Positions 24,282 to 33,862 of a DNA stretch of 64,000 nucleotides are shown here, piece after piece. Source of the stretch: Paracoccaceae bacterium (lineage in GTDB: Bacteria; Pseudomonadota; Alphaproteobacteria; Rhodobacterales; Rhodobacteraceae). The notes under the pieces were generated by a model. That model was not told the DNA's origin. It saw only the letters and a program-made list of their open reading frames with translations, and did not search any database. Numbering within the stretch: position 1 is the first letter of the stretch; every line of letters begins with the position of its first letter. The DNA lies in contig JACVZW010000085.1 of assembly GCA_014654775.1 (NCBI GenBank), positions 52,693 to 116,692 on the forward strand, written 5' to 3'. The translations under genes and the position numbers were made by a program.

Positions 24282-25279
24282 CGCAGGTAATTCGCGAGGC
24301 TGAGTTCGGACAGGCGATCGGTCAGCCTGTAGATCGTCTTGAGGCGGGTTTCCGCTTCGGACAGGCGGGAGGCGGTTTCATAGCCGTCGATGGCAATGAG
24401 ATCCGATCGCGCGATGCCAAAGGCGGTCACTTCGGCCCCGTTGCGCGCATCGGCCGTGGCGATCCGTTCCTGTGCGAGGCCGAGACGAGCTGCTGCGGTG
24501 ACGCGCCCATCCCCTGCGGCCGTGAGCGCCTCCCCTGCAAGCCGCGCAAGCGTGGCCTGTGCGGTTCGGTCACCTGCAAAAGCGTGGTCGGAGACAAGGG
24601 CCGCAAGGACAAGCCCCTTCAACGTATCGCGCAGATTTGGATCGGCGGCGGTGACCGAAAGGGTGACGGTGATGTCTTCGGCCACGGCGAAGGCGGCCGT
24701 CTGGGCGCTGCCCTGATAGGCCGTTGCAGCAAAGCCTGTGGGATCGGCGAACCAGTCATCCAGTGCCGCGGCGATATCGGCGGGTGCGGTGGCCGGGGCG
24801 ACGGCGGCCTTCGCCGCAGCGAGGAATGCATCGGGCGTGAGAAGGGCGTTGCGGTCGGTGGCGGTGCCGGAAAAGAGACTACGGTCGCCGATGCGACTGT
24901 TCAGCGCCTTCTCGGCATCCTCGAAGGCGGCGCGGCCGGATGCCGCCGCGGTGTCCAGCGCGGTGTTTCCGGTGCCTGCCGCCTGCAGCAGATCCGCCCC
25001 GGCGGTCTGGGCTGCACGGTCCAGCCGGGCAAGCACGGCCTGCATCGCGTCGGCACGGCTGCTGGCGCGGGTGGCCGTCTGATCGAAGGCGGTCAGACGC
25101 GCGAGGCTGGTTTCGATCGCGGCGAGAGGTGCCGTCTGGCCGCCAAGATGGCGCGCCGGATCGGCGGCAATGCCGGTGGCGAGCGCGGTGGTGAGCACCG
25201 TCACCTCGTCCCGCAGGCTGGCAGTCTGCCGCCGCAGAAATAGGTATTGCGACATGTCGCCAAGGATGAGGGCCGTCAT
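24278..25279 (-). CDS. flgL: Hook-filament junction protein FlgL
   Basis: A 333-residue flagellin-like protein. Start ATG at 25279 is one base after the flgK stop and gives 'MTALILGDMSQYLFLRRQ'. It has helical ends and a small central domain; 'RSLFSGTATDRNALLT' matches the FlgL/flagellin pattern, and the C-terminus ends in a helix. FlgL (HAP3) caps the junction on which flagellin polymerises. The open frame extends 11 codons further, which would overlap flgK. Confidence 0.85.
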   Translation of the reverse strand: MTALILGDMSQYLFLRRQTASLRDEVTVLTTALATGIAADPARHLGGQTAPLAAIETSLARLTAFDQTATRASSRADAMQAVLARLDRAAQTAGADLLQAAGTGNTALDTAAASGRAAFEDAEKALNSRIGDRSLFSGTATDRNALLTPDAFLAAAKAAVAPATAPADIAAALDDWFADPTGFAATAYQGSAQTAAFAVAEDITVTLSVTAADPNLRDTLKGLVLAALVSDHAFAGDRTAQATLARLAGEALTAAGDGRVTAAARLGLAQERIATADARNGAEVTAFGIARSDLIAIDGYETASRLSEAETRLKTIYRLTDRLSELSLANYLR

Positions 25280-25280
25280 C

Positions 25281-26681
25281 TTACACCTCCAGAAGGGTTC
25301 GCAGCATGTCATCCACCGCCGAGATCACCCGGGCATTGGCGGCGTAGATCTGTTCGATCTGGAGCAGGTCCTGCAGCTCCTGATCTGTGTTCACGGCATC
25401 GGGGGATGGGGCCTCTGCCAAGGCGGACTTGCGGGCGGCGGCGGTGCTTGCAGCGGCGTCGGCAGTCAACCGGGCGGTGGCGAGGCGGTCGACGAGGGTC
25501 GCCGCTTCGCCCGCGAGGCTGTGCGGGGTGAGGGCGGACAGGGAGGCCGAGAGCGCGGCAAGGATGCCGCCATCGCCCGGATCGCGGGTGGTGGTTGCCG
25601 CCAGCCCGTCGCGGAGGCGAGAGGGATCACCGCCGGTGGCCGGATCGACCGATGCCGCGACGGCGAGGCGTGCCGAAAGGCCCGCGCGGTTGGCCGGATC
25701 GACCGGGCCGCCCGCGTCGGTGAAAAGACCGGCGGCCCCGGGCGCAAGGGTGGGATCGGAATCGGAAAGCCGCTGCGCCAGAGACAGGGCGAGGCCGTCG
25801 AGATCGGCCTGAAGCCCGGGCGTGGCCCTGTCGCGCAGGTCGAAGGCGGCAGCCAAAGTCCCGCCGTCGAGCAGGCTTCCCGGCCCCGCATCGATGGGGC
25901 GGCCGTTCAGGGTGAGACCGGACAGCGGTGTGGTGGAGGAGGCCGAAACGAGGGCGGCGGGCGAGAAACCGAAGCGGGCCGGTGTGCCGTCGAGAAGAAG
26001 GGCGCCGCTGATGGCGATGAGGGAAGTCCGGCCGTTGGCGCGGGGATGTTCGCGCAGCGGGATGACGGTGGCGACGCGGTCGACAAGTTGCTGGCGACGG
26101 TCCTGCAGCGATGCGGCATCGTCGCCCATAGCAAGGGCGGCGGCGATCTGCTGGTCAAGGCGGCCAATCCTGTCCAGATCGGCGTTGAGGCGATCCACCA
26201 TCCGGCCGATGCTGCCGTCCGTCTCTGCCCGGACCTGCTGGATCGTGGAGGATATGGCTGAAAAGCGGGTGACGAGGTCGCGCGCGCCGTTCACCACGGC
26301 AGCAAGGCGACCCGGCGACTCCGGTTCCGACGCGGCGGATAGGAGGGCGGCATCGAAGGTGGCCAGCGCGGATTGCAGGCTGCCCGCCCTGCCCGCCGTT
26401 CCGAAAGCCTGTTCGATACGTTGCAACTGATCGGCCAGCAGGGCGGTTGCGGCCGCATCCGCCCCGGCACCCCGATGGTCGGCAAGGCGGAAGGGATCGA
26501 TATTGCGCGAGATGGCGGCGACCTGCACGCCCGGCGCGGTCATGTTCGCCTGAAGGCGGACCTCGCGCCGAGCATAGCCTTCGGTCGAGGCATTGGCCAC
26601 GTTGTTGCCGACCGTTTCGATGCGCCGGGCCGAGGCCGCGAGGCCCGAGGCCGCCGCGCCAAGTGCGGAGGAAAGCGCCAT
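25281..26681 (-). CDS. flgK: Hook-associated protein FlgK
   Basis: A 466-residue HAP1. The N-terminal motif 'RIETVGNNVANASTEGYARR' is diagnostic, and the C-terminus 'LQDLLQIEQIYAANARVISA' then 'VDDMLRTLLEV' fits axial proteins. FlgK is the first junction protein on the hook. It is shorter than enteric FlgK (about 550), lacking part of the variable middle. It follows flgE by 11 bases. Confidence 0.94.
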   Translation of the reverse strand: MALSSALGAAASGLAASARRIETVGNNVANASTEGYARREVRLQANMTAPGVQVAAISRNIDPFRLADHRGAGADAAATALLADQLQRIEQAFGTAGRAGSLQSALATFDAALLSAASEPESPGRLAAVVNGARDLVTRFSAISSTIQQVRAETDGSIGRMVDRLNADLDRIGRLDQQIAAALAMGDDAASLQDRRQQLVDRVATVIPLREHPRANGRTSLIAISGALLLDGTPARFGFSPAALVSASSTTPLSGLTLNGRPIDAGPGSLLDGGTLAAAFDLRDRATPGLQADLDGLALSLAQRLSDSDPTLAPGAAGLFTDAGGPVDPANRAGLSARLAVAASVDPATGGDPSRLRDGLAATTTRDPGDGGILAALSASLSALTPHSLAGEAATLVDRLATARLTADAAASTAAARKSALAEAPSPDAVNTDQELQDLLQIEQIYAANARVISAVDDMLRTLLEV

Positions 26682-26692
26682 GGACTGTTATC

Positions 26693-28000
26693 CTATCGCT
26701 TGATGTTGGTGGTTTCCTGCAGCATCTCGTCCACCGTCTGGATGACCTTGGCGTTGGAGGAATAGGCGCGCTGCGTTTCGATGAGCGAGGTGAGTTCGGA
26801 GGCGACGTCGGTGGTCGACCCTTCGCGCGAGAAGCCGACCAGCGTGCCGACGGGCCCGGTTCCGGCATCCCAGAGCGTGAAGACCCCGGATTGCGGGGAA
26901 ACCTGATAGGTTTGGTTGCCCACCGGCCGCAGGCCGTTGACATTGGGCACATCGACCAAGGGGATCTGGTAAAGGCGGCGGGTGAAACCGGTGTCGTAGG
27001 TGGCCTTGATGAAGCCTTCCGCATCAATTTCCAGCCCGGTCAGCGTGCCGACGGGCGAGCCGTTCTTGGTGATCCCGACGGGGGCAAAGCCATCGGACAG
27101 CTGCGTCAGAGCGCCAGATGTGCCCGGTGCGCCGATATTGATGTCCAGCGGGCCACCCAGAAGATCGACCGTGAGCGTGCCGGTCGCGGTATCGTAACTG
27201 CCAGCAGACAGAGCGGTGACCGTCGCGATGGAGCCGCCGGTGCCACGGGTGCCGTCGAATTCGATGGTGAATTCGCCGATCACGGCATCGTTCTGAAGCG
27301 GATCGGTGATCCGCAGCGTCCAAGTGTTTGAGGCGCCAGTTGCGGGAATGGTGGGGGTGAAGGCGAAATCGAGCGTGCGTGGCGCGCCGAGATTGTCGAA
27401 ATACTCGATCGACAGGGGCAGGGCGTCGCCGGACCGTCCGGCGGCGGTGTTTCCTGCAGGCAAGTTGACCCCGAGGTTCACGCGGGTTGTGGCATCGCCG
27501 ACACGCTGGTTCGAATCGATGCGGACAGGGACGAGGCCGATATCCGAATCGCGGGGATATTCCGGGACGACACCATCGAGGTTGACGGGCCAGCCCAGCA
27601 GGACAAGGCCGGTGGGGGTGGAGAGATAGCCTTGCTCATCCGTCCGGAAGGAACCTGTGCGCGTGAGCTGCATCGCCATTTCGGACGGATCATTGCCATC
27701 CCCAGCCTGCGGGCGCACCGGAAGCATGCCGCGTTCCGAGATGGCGATGTCAAGCGCGTTGCCGGTTGAGACCAGCGGCCCCGTCTCATCCAAAAGGCGC
27801 ATGGTCGAGGCGCGCACCCCGCCCGCCGAGAACTTGGCCCCACCCGGCCCGTTTCCGAGCATGAGACTTTCGAAATCGGCCTGAGCACGGCGGTAGCCGA
27901 AGGTGGAGGAATTGGCGAGGTTGTCGGAAATCGTCGCCAACCGCGTGGCGTTCGCGTTCAGCCCCGCCACGCCCGCGTTGAGTGAGGAAGAGATCGTCAT
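26693..28000 (-). CDS. flgE: Flagellar hook protein FlgE
   Basis: A 435-residue hook subunit: N-terminal 'ATISDNLANSSTFGYRRAQA', middle 'SAGGVRASTMRLLDETGPLV', and C-terminal 'SELTSLIETQRAYSSNAKVI' followed by 'QTVDEMLQETTNIKR'. FlgE forms the universal joint. A TTAA-N7-CTAA site lies 58 bases upstream of the start. First of flgE-flgK-flgL-flgI. Confidence 0.96.
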   Translation of the reverse strand: MTISSSLNAGVAGLNANATRLATISDNLANSSTFGYRRAQADFESLMLGNGPGGAKFSAGGVRASTMRLLDETGPLVSTGNALDIAISERGMLPVRPQAGDGNDPSEMAMQLTRTGSFRTDEQGYLSTPTGLVLLGWPVNLDGVVPEYPRDSDIGLVPVRIDSNQRVGDATTRVNLGVNLPAGNTAAGRSGDALPLSIEYFDNLGAPRTLDFAFTPTIPATGASNTWTLRITDPLQNDAVIGEFTIEFDGTRGTGGSIATVTALSAGSYDTATGTLTVDLLGGPLDINIGAPGTSGALTQLSDGFAPVGITKNGSPVGTLTGLEIDAEGFIKATYDTGFTRRLYQIPLVDVPNVNGLRPVGNQTYQVSPQSGVFTLWDAGTGPVGTLVGFSREGSTTDVASELTSLIETQRAYSSNAKVIQTVDEMLQETTNIKR

Positions 28001-28057
28001 GGATGCACCTTTCTGCTGCCGAACCCGTGAGTCGGCGGCATCATGGCGCGGAAGGCA

Positions 28058-28072
28058 TTAATGCGTGCCTAA
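28058..28072 (-). promoter_or_regulatory. Putative CtrA box upstream of flgE
   Basis: TTAA-TGCGTGC-CTAA (minus strand TTAG-N7-TTAA) has one mismatch to TTAA-N7-TTAA. It sits in the 76-base gap between the motB stop and flgE, 58 bases before the flgE ATG, a suitable place for an internal promoter. Confidence 0.45.
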
Positions 28073-28076
28073 TCCG

Positions 28077-28931
28077 TCAAATCCCCGGCATCACCGCCGA
28101 TCTGCGCAAAAGCACGATCTCGATCCGGTTGTTGCGCGCGGCGGTCGGGTCGGTGCTGGCGGGGCGGCGGTCGGCATAGCCCGTAACGCGGTGCAGGCGC
28201 CCCGGATCGAGCGGGGTATCGGCGATCAGGGCGCGCGCCGCTTCGGCCCGCGCGGTGGACAGGTCCCAAGCGGGATCGTGGCGCAGCGGGGCAGGATAGG
28301 CGCGCACATGGCCGTTCACCGCGATGCGATTGGTGGCCAGCGCCGCCACTTCGGCCACCACGGCAATCAGGTCGCGCAGGAGGGGCGCGGGATCGGCTGT
28401 TTCGCTACGAAAGAGGTTGTCTTCGTCGGTATCGAAAAGCTCGATCACAAGGCCTTCGTCGGACAGGCGGGTGACGACGTGGCGGCGCAGCTTGTCGGAG
28501 ATGGCGCTTTCGCCGGTATAGGCCAGCAGGCGCTGTTCCGCTTCGCGCAGCGCGGCCTCTTCCGCCGCCTCTTCGGGCGTCTGTGGCCCGCCATCAGAGC
28601 GGGGGCGGGCGGTCTGCATCGGGTTGTTCGCCGAGGCACCGGAGCCATTAAGCGCGAGCGTGGATTCAGACAGGATCGACTCGCCGCCGAACGGGCCGTC
28701 GCCGCCGCCGGAAATCCGGTTGATCGGGACGGTGGGGTTGAAGTAATCGGCGATGCCGTCGCGCTGCTGTTCCGTGGTGGCGTTGAGCAACCACATCAGA
28801 AGGAAGAAGGCCATCATCGCCGTGACGAAATCGGCATAAGCAACCTTCCATGCGCCGCCATGGTGACCGCCACCGGCGACCACCTTCTTGCGTTTGACGA
28901 CGATCGGCGCCGCGTTCCGCTGCCCGGTCAT
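28077..28931 (-). CDS. motB: Flagellar motor stator protein MotB
   Basis: A 284-residue stator protein. A short cytoplasmic part precedes the single helix 'YADFVTAMMAFFLLMWLLNA'; Asp34 is the ion-binding residue. The C-terminal OmpA-like domain binds peptidoglycan: 'NRIAVNGHVRAYP', 'AWDLSTARAEAARALI', 'RRPASTDPTAARNNRIEIVL'. Start ATG at 28931 removes a spurious four-residue extension. The gene is separated from motA by 9.5 kb but lies on the same strand, just after the unknown 305-aa gene. Confidence 0.95.
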   Translation of the reverse strand: MTGQRNAAPIVVKRKKVVAGGGHHGGAWKVAYADFVTAMMAFFLLMWLLNATTEQQRDGIADYFNPTVPINRISGGGDGPFGGESILSESTLALNGSGASANNPMQTARPRSDGGPQTPEEAAEEAALREAEQRLLAYTGESAISDKLRRHVVTRLSDEGLVIELFDTDEDNLFRSETADPAPLLRDLIAVVAEVAALATNRIAVNGHVRAYPAPLRHDPAWDLSTARAEAARALIADTPLDPGRLHRVTGYADRRPASTDPTAARNNRIEIVLLRRSAVMPGI

Positions 28932-28989
28932 ACCACACCCCAATTTTCACACCCGGGGTCGAGGTTAGGCGCGGAGGGTTTATCCGGTG

Positions 28990-29907
28990 CTAACGGATCG
29001 GATTGTCGAGATTTCGCGGCAGGCCACGCAGGTGCAGCCGGGTGAAGAGGCCGATGGTGGCGTAATCGGCGCAGAATTGGCGGGCGACGCCATGGGTGAG
29101 CGCTGTGTCGAGGACGACGGGATCGGCGGGCGAGACGACTTCGAACCGTGCCCGGGGTTGACCGGTCCGGAGGGCGAGGAAATCCGCAAGCTCGGACCCC
29201 ACCCAGCCCGTCACGCCGACGAGGTGCAGTTCGAACCGCTGGAAGGCGCGGTTGACGGCAATCACCTCGGTCGGATCGAGGCGCGCCAGCGCCCGGTCGC
29301 GCAGGGCGGTGGACAGACCTTCGGCCAAAGCGCCGGTGATGCCGCAGGCAGGCATTCCAAAGGGATGCAGAAGGCGTGCGATATCGGCCCAAGCCCGCTG
29401 CGACAGCGAGCGGATGGGGTAGAGATCGTGCAGCGCGGTCTGCGGATCGGAGGTCACGACGGTAAGCCCGCGCAGCGGGCGCAGGGCGGCCTCGGTCAAG
29501 AGCGCCCTTCGCGGATCCCGGGCGGCAAGGACGAGGCCGCCGGGGCGATAAAGCGCGGCTTGAACGGTGGCGCTATCCTGATCGAAGAGGAGCGCGAGAC
29601 GGCGCACGAGGCGCGGGGAATCGGCCCAGATCGCCGGTTGCAGCGACAGGTCAGTGGTGGGGTTGGTCGGGTCCGGGCGGATCGAAGCGGGCCATCCCGT
29701 CGCCTGCAGGAGACGGAGCAGGCGGGTTGCCTCGGCCTCGGACAGGGCTTGCAGGACAGGAGACGCGGGCGCGGCGAGGTGGCGGTGCAGGCTGTCGGCA
29801 TCCAGACCCAATTGGCAGGCCACGAGTGCGTGGGGGGCCACCGCAGCCGAAGCGGGTGGCCCGAGGTAGAGGGCGTAGCTTGCTTCGCTGCGGAGCGAGG
29901 CGGTCAT
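28990..29907 (-). CDS. Uncharacterised 305-aa protein heading the motB-flgE operon
   Basis: I do not recognise a named family. There is no signal peptide and no membrane helix, so it is probably cytoplasmic. The first 80 residues ('YALYLGPPASAAVAPHALVA', 'LSEAEATRLLRLLQATGWPA') look like a small alpha/beta module of the L7/L12-CTD or ClpS type; the rest is mixed alpha/beta with Leu/Arg-rich helices ('LRDRALARLDPTEVIAVNR'). It is codirectional with motB, 58 bases upstream of it, and its promoter region carries a 30-base-spaced direct repeat. A regulatory or assembly role in motility is inferred only from position. Confidence 0.75.
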   Translation of the reverse strand: MTASLRSEASYALYLGPPASAAVAPHALVACQLGLDADSLHRHLAAPASPVLQALSEAEATRLLRLLQATGWPASIRPDPTNPTTDLSLQPAIWADSPRLVRRLALLFDQDSATVQAALYRPGGLVLAARDPRRALLTEAALRPLRGLTVVTSDPQTALHDLYPIRSLSQRAWADIARLLHPFGMPACGITGALAEGLSTALRDRALARLDPTEVIAVNRAFQRFELHLVGVTGWVGSELADFLALRTGQPRARFEVVSPADPVVLDTALTHGVARQFCADYATIGLFTRLHLRGLPRNLDNPIR

Positions 29908-29929
29908 GGCTGGCGCGTCCCTTCCTCCG

Positions 29930-29968
29930 TTATCGCAACACCCTTTAAGATAACCTTTCTTATCGCAA
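29930..29968 (-). repeat. Two TTATCGCAA direct repeats 30 bases apart
   Basis: TTATCGCAA occurs at 29930-29938 and again at 29960-29968, a spacing of exactly 30 bases (about three helical turns), in the promoter region of the 305-aa gene. On the coding strand each reads TTGCGATAA, whose GCGATAA resembles a sigma-28 minus-10 element. A regulator-binding pair or tandem promoter elements are both possible. Confidence 0.5.
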
Positions 29969-30025
29969 ACCTGCCAGCGCGGTTCAGGTTTTTTCGGCAG
30001 GGTTTGCCGAAAGGTTCCCGTGCGG

Positions 30026-31054
30026 TCAGTCGGACGAGGAGCGCGCCCAGAGGTTGACGTCCTTTTCTTCGCTGATCCGGTCGATTTCGGCCAGTTCTTC
30101 GGGCGTGAAGTCGAGGTTGTGGATGGCGCCTGCGCAATCGACCACCTGTTCGGGTTTCGATGCGCCGATCAGTGCCGAGGTGATGCCACCATTCCGCAGG
30201 ACCCATGCGATGGCCATCTGTGCCAGCGTCTGGCCGCGCTTCTGTGCCATCGCGTCGAGGGCGCGGACCGAGGCGAGGGCGCGGTCGGTGATGATCGCGG
30301 GGTCGAGCGATTTGCCCTGTGCGGCGCGGCTGCCCTGCGGGATGCCGTTGAGGTATTTCTTCGTCAGGATGCCTTGGGCGAGCGGTGTGAAAGCGATGGA
30401 GCCGAGGCCGAGGTCGGCCAGCGTGTCCTTGAGCCCGTCGGTTTCCACCCAACGGTTCAGGATGTTGTAGCTGGGCTGGTGGATGATGAAGGGCGTCTTC
30501 AACTCCGTCAGGATGGCATGCGCTTCGCGCGTGCGCTGGCTGTTGTAGCTGGAGATGCCCACGTAAAGCGCGCGGCCGGAGCGGACGATGTGATCCAGCG
30601 CCAGCATGGTTTCTTCCAGCGGCGTGTCGGGGTCGAAGCGGTGGGAATAGAAGATGTCGACATAGTCGAGCCCCATCCGTTTCAGCGATTGGTCGCAAGA
30701 GGCGATGACGTATTTCCGGCTGCCCCATTCGCCATAGGGGCCGTCCCACATGAGGTAGCCCGCCTTGGACGAGATGATGAGTTCATCGCGGTATCCGGCG
30801 AAATCGTTCTTCAGGATCTCGCCGAAGGCCTCTTCGGCGCTGCCGGGGGGCGGGCCGTAGTTGTTGGCAAGGTCGAAATGGGTGATGCCAAGGTCGAAGG
30901 CCGCCTGGCAGATCGCGCGCTTTGTGTCATGCGGCGTGTCATGGCCGAAGTTGTGCCAGAGGCCAAGGGAGATGGCGGGGAGTTTCAGGCCCGATTTTCC
31001 GCAAGGGCGGTAGATCATCTTAGAATAGCGGTCGGCGGCGGGGGTGTAGGGCAT
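30026..31054 (-). CDS. Aldo-keto reductase (YghZ/Gpr-like)
   Basis: A 342-residue NADPH-dependent aldo-keto reductase with a TIM barrel. The catalytic tetrad can be read: Asp and Tyr in 'ITHFDLANNYGPPPG', Lys in 'IISSKAGYLM', His in 'DIFYSHRFDPDTP'. The nearest known type is E. coli YghZ, a glyceraldehyde-3-phosphate/methylglyoxal reductase. The start at 31054 is chosen because GGAGGA lies four bases upstream; an ATG at 31069 is weaker. It lies 70 bases after xylA on the same strand, past a stem-loop, so it may belong to the xylose operon, perhaps reducing a sugar or a toxic aldehyde by-product. Substrate is unknown. Confidence 0.88.
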   Translation of the reverse strand: MPYTPAADRYSKMIYRPCGKSGLKLPAISLGLWHNFGHDTPHDTKRAICQAAFDLGITHFDLANNYGPPPGSAEEAFGEILKNDFAGYRDELIISSKAGYLMWDGPYGEWGSRKYVIASCDQSLKRMGLDYVDIFYSHRFDPDTPLEETMLALDHIVRSGRALYVGISSYNSQRTREAHAILTELKTPFIIHQPSYNILNRWVETDGLKDTLADLGLGSIAFTPLAQGILTKKYLNGIPQGSRAAQGKSLDPAIITDRALASVRALDAMAQKRGQTLAQMAIAWVLRNGGITSALIGASKPEQVVDCAGAIHNLDFTPEELAEIDRISEEKDVNLWARSSSD

Positions 31055-31074
31055 CGGGTCCTCCGTCATGGAAA

Positions 31075-31101
31075 GCGGCGGCGCGAGGGTCGCACCGCCG
31101 C
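31075..31101 (-). terminator. Intercistronic stem-loop between xylA and the aldo-keto reductase
   Basis: GCGGCGG at 31075-31081 pairs with CCGCCGC at 31095-31101 and GCGA/TCGC extends it with a GGG loop. On the minus-strand RNA the one mismatch becomes a U.G pair, giving 12 pairs. CTTTCC follows. Likely a partial terminator or 3'-end protector. Confidence 0.6.
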
Positions 31102-31124
31102 CGATTGAACGTAGATTGATCAGA

Positions 31125-32426
31125 TCAGATGAAGCGGTTCCAGAGGTTTTCCAGCCGTTCTTGCCGCCCGGATTTCGGTTCTGGGTTCAAACCCTTGGCC
31201 GTGACAACGGCGGCGGCGTCTTCCAGAGAGCCGGAAAGCAACGCCTTCGCCTCGGGCTTTTCCCAACCGGCGTAGCGGTCGGCGCGGGCTTTTTCCAGCG
31301 CGCCATCCGAGAGCAACGCGGCGGCGGACTTGAGCGCGCGGGCGCAGGTGTCCATGCCACCGACATGGGCGAGGATCAGGTCTTCTGGATCAAGCGACTG
31401 GCGGCGGATCTTGGCGTCGAAGTTGGTGCCTCCGGTGGTGTAGCCGCCTGCCCGCAGGATTTCATAGAAGGCCAGCGCCTTTTCCGCATGGTTGTTCGGG
31501 AATTGATCGGTGTCCCAACCGGACTGATAGTCGTTCCGGTTCATGTCGATGGAGCCGAAGATTCCAAGCGATGCGGCAAGGGCGATTTCATGTTCGAAGG
31601 AATGGCCCGCGAGGATGGCGTGGCCCTGTTCGATGTTCACCTTCACCTCTTTCTCAAGCCCGAACTGGATGAGGAAGCCGTAGACGGTCGCGACGTCGTA
31701 ATCATACTGATGCTTGGACGGTTCCTGCGGTTTCGGTTCGATCAGGATCGCGCCCTTGAAGCCGATCTTGTGCTTGTATTCCACCACCTGCTGCAGGAAG
31801 CGGCCGGCATGTTCGCGTTCGGCCTTCAGGTCGGTGTTCAGCAGCGTTTCATAGCCTTCGCGCCCGCCCCAGAGCACATAATTCGCCCCGCCCAGCTTGT
31901 GCGTGGCGTCCATGTTGGCCTTCACGGTGGCGGCGGCATAGGCGTAGACATCGGGATCGGGGTTCGTCGCCGCGCCGGACATCCAGCGGCGGTGGCTGAA
32001 CATGTTGGCGGTGCCCCAGAGGAGCTGTGTCTTGTGGGAGGACTGCTTTTCCCCGAGGTAATCGACGATCTCGTCCAGATTCCGCTTGGATTCAGCGAAG
32101 GTCGCGCCTTCGGGGCGGACGTCGGCATCGTGGAAGCAGTAGAAGGGCGCGTTCAGAATATCGAACATCTCGAAGGCCACGTCGGCCTTGAGCTTGGCCA
32201 ATGCCATCGTGTCGCCGAACCAGGGGCGATCAAAGGTCTGGCCGCCGAAGGGATCGCCGCCGGGCCATGCGAAGCTGTGCCAATAGGCGATGGCAAAGCG
32301 CATGTGGTCTTCCATTCGTTTGCCCAGAAGGATTTCATCCGGGTTGTAGTGCTGGAAGGCGAATTCATTGGTGGAGGCGGGCCCCTCGTATTTGATTTGG
32401 GGGATGCCCTTGAAGAAGTCGGTCAT
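31125..32426 (-). CDS. xylA: D-xylose isomerase
   Basis: A 433-residue class II xylose isomerase converting D-xylose to D-xylulose in the cytoplasm with divalent metal. Catalytic His99 and its Asp pair are in '[12 protein letters not shown]'; metal-binding Glu is in '[19 protein letters not shown]'; '[18 protein letters not shown]' and '[20 protein letters not shown]' are further signatures. The start overlaps the xylB stop by four bases, so isomerase and kinase are co-translated. All catalytic residues appear intact. Confidence 0.97.
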   Translation of the reverse strand: MTDFFKGIPQIKYEGPASTNEFAFQHYNPDEILLGKRMEDHMRFAIAYWHSFAWPGGDPFGGQTFDRPWFGDTMALAKLKADVAFEMFDILNAPFYCFHDADVRPEGATFAESKRNLDEIVDYLGEKQSSHKTQLLWGTANMFSHRRWMSGAATNPDPDVYAYAAATVKANMDATHKLGGANYVLWGGREGYETLLNTDLKAEREHAGRFLQQVVEYKHKIGFKGAILIEPKPQEPSKHQYDYDVATVYGFLIQFGLEKEVKVNIEQGHAILAGHSFEHEIALAASLGIFGSIDMNRNDYQSGWDTDQFPNNHAEKALAFYEILRAGGYTTGGTNFDAKIRRQSLDPEDLILAHVGGMDTCARALKSAAALLSDGALEKARADRYAGWEKPEAKALLSGSLEDAAAVVTAKGLNPEPKSGRQERLENLWNRFI

Positions 32427-33862
32427 GTCAGTCCCTTGATGGCGGTTTGGGCGGCGCGATAGCGGGCGTGGCCTGCGTCGAAGGCAGAGCTTAGCGCACG
32501 GTCGGGTTCAATGCTGCGCGCGATGGGGGGAAGGGTGGCGATTTCCGCCCCTGCCCCGGTGGCCGCCATGAGGGCGAGGCGCGCCGCCCCGAAGGCCCCG
32601 CCGAAATCGCCCGCGACGGGCAGGTGGACGGGGATGTCCAGCGCTGTGGCGATGGCCTTGAGCCAGTAGTCGGAGCGTGAGCCGCCGCCGACAGCCAACA
32701 GGCGTTCGATCTTCGTCCCCGTGGCGGCCAGCGCGTCGCGGCTGTCGCGGATGGCGAAGGTAACGCCTTCCAGCAGGGCGCGGGTGGCGGCGGCGCGGTC
32801 CGTCGCATGTTCTAGGCCGAGGAAGGCGCCGCGGATGGCCGCGTCGTTGAGCGGCGTACGTTCGCCGCCGAGATAGGGCAGGAAGATCGTCTTGGACGGT
32901 GCCTTGAGATCGCCGAGGCCGCCGGTCAGGTTGGCCGCTGTGTCGCCCACGAGTCCGGCGTACCAATTTAGCGCATCGGTCGCGGCGAGGATGACGCCCA
33001 TCTGGTGCCATGTGTTCGGCAGGGCGTGGCAGAAGGTGTGGACGGCGGTTTCTGGCGCGGGCTGATAGCCGTCATTGGCGGCAAAAAGGACGCCCGAAGT
33101 GCCCAGTGAGACGAAAGCATCGCCCGCCTTAACCACGCCCACCCCCACGCCAGAGGCGGCGTTGTCGCCGCCGCCACCCGCGATGACCACGCCCTTCGGC
33201 AGGCCCCAGCGCGAGGCCAGTGCATCGCGCAGTTTGCCTGACACTTGCGATCCTTCGACGAGGCGGGGCATGTGCGCCCGTGTTAGGCCCGTCGCGGCGA
33301 GGCAATCGTCGGACCAGTCGCGTTTGCCCGTATCCAGCCAGCTTGTGCCTGCGGCATCAGACATCTCTGCCACATGCTCGCCGGTCAGCCAGAGGCGGAG
33401 GTAATCCTTGGGCAGCAGGATGCGCGCGACCTTTTCCCAAAGGCGGGGTTCGTGGCGCTGCACCCAGAGGAGTTTCGGCGCGGTAAAGCCCGGGAAGACG
33501 ATGTTGCCCGTCACGCGGCGAAAGAGCGGGTCGCCGTCAAGTTCGGCCGCCTCTTCATGGCTGCGGGTGTCATTCCACAGGATGCATGGGCGCAGCACCT
33601 CATCCGCCTGATCGAGGAGGGTCGCACCGTGCATCTGGCCGGACAGACCGATGGCGCGGACCTGCCCCAGCCCGTGTGGGGCCAGCGCATCCATCACCTC
33701 TTCCGCCGCCGCGATCCAGTCGGCGGGGGATTGTTCGGACCAGCCTTCATGGGGCCGTGACACGGAAAGGGGGGCGCTGGCCTCGGCCAGCACCCCTTGT
33801 GCGTCGTCGATCAGCACGCCCTTCAGGCCGGACGTGCCGAGGTCGAGGCCGATATACATCAC
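32423..33862 (-). CDS. xylB: Xylulokinase
   Basis: A 479-residue FGGY-family kinase that phosphorylates D-xylulose to xylulose 5-phosphate. N-terminal phosphate-binding '[18 protein letters not shown]', substrate region '[13 protein letters not shown]' and '[12 protein letters not shown]', and C-terminal '[20 protein letters not shown]'. It overlaps xylG upstream and xylA downstream by four bases each. Length and motifs are normal for XylB. Confidence 0.95.
   Translation of the reverse strand: MMYIGLDLGTSGLKGVLIDDAQGVLAEASAPLSVSRPHEGWSEQSPADWIAAAEEVMDALAPHGLGQVRAIGLSGQMHGATLLDQADEVLRPCILWNDTRSHEEAAELDGDPLFRRVTGNIVFPGFTAPKLLWVQRHEPRLWEKVARILLPKDYLRLWLTGEHVAEMSDAAGTSWLDTGKRDWSDDCLAATGLTRAHMPRLVEGSQVSGKLRDALASRWGLPKGVVIAGGGGDNAASGVGVGVVKAGDAFVSLGTSGVLFAANDGYQPAPETAVHTFCHALPNTWHQMGVILAATDALNWYAGLVGDTAANLTGGLGDLKAPSKTIFLPYLGGERTPLNDAAIRGAFLGLEHATDRAAATRALLEGVTFAIRDSRDALAATGTKIERLLAVGGGSRSDYWLKAIATALDIPVHLPVAGDFGGAFGAARLALMAATGAGAEIATLPPIARSIEPDRALSSAFDAGHARYRAAQTAIKGLT

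Noticed and set aside
29992-30012. Stem-loop TTTCGGCA / TGCCGAAA as a terminator for the aldo-keto reductase
   Set aside because: The T-run is on the wrong side for either transcript direction; it may only be a hairpin.
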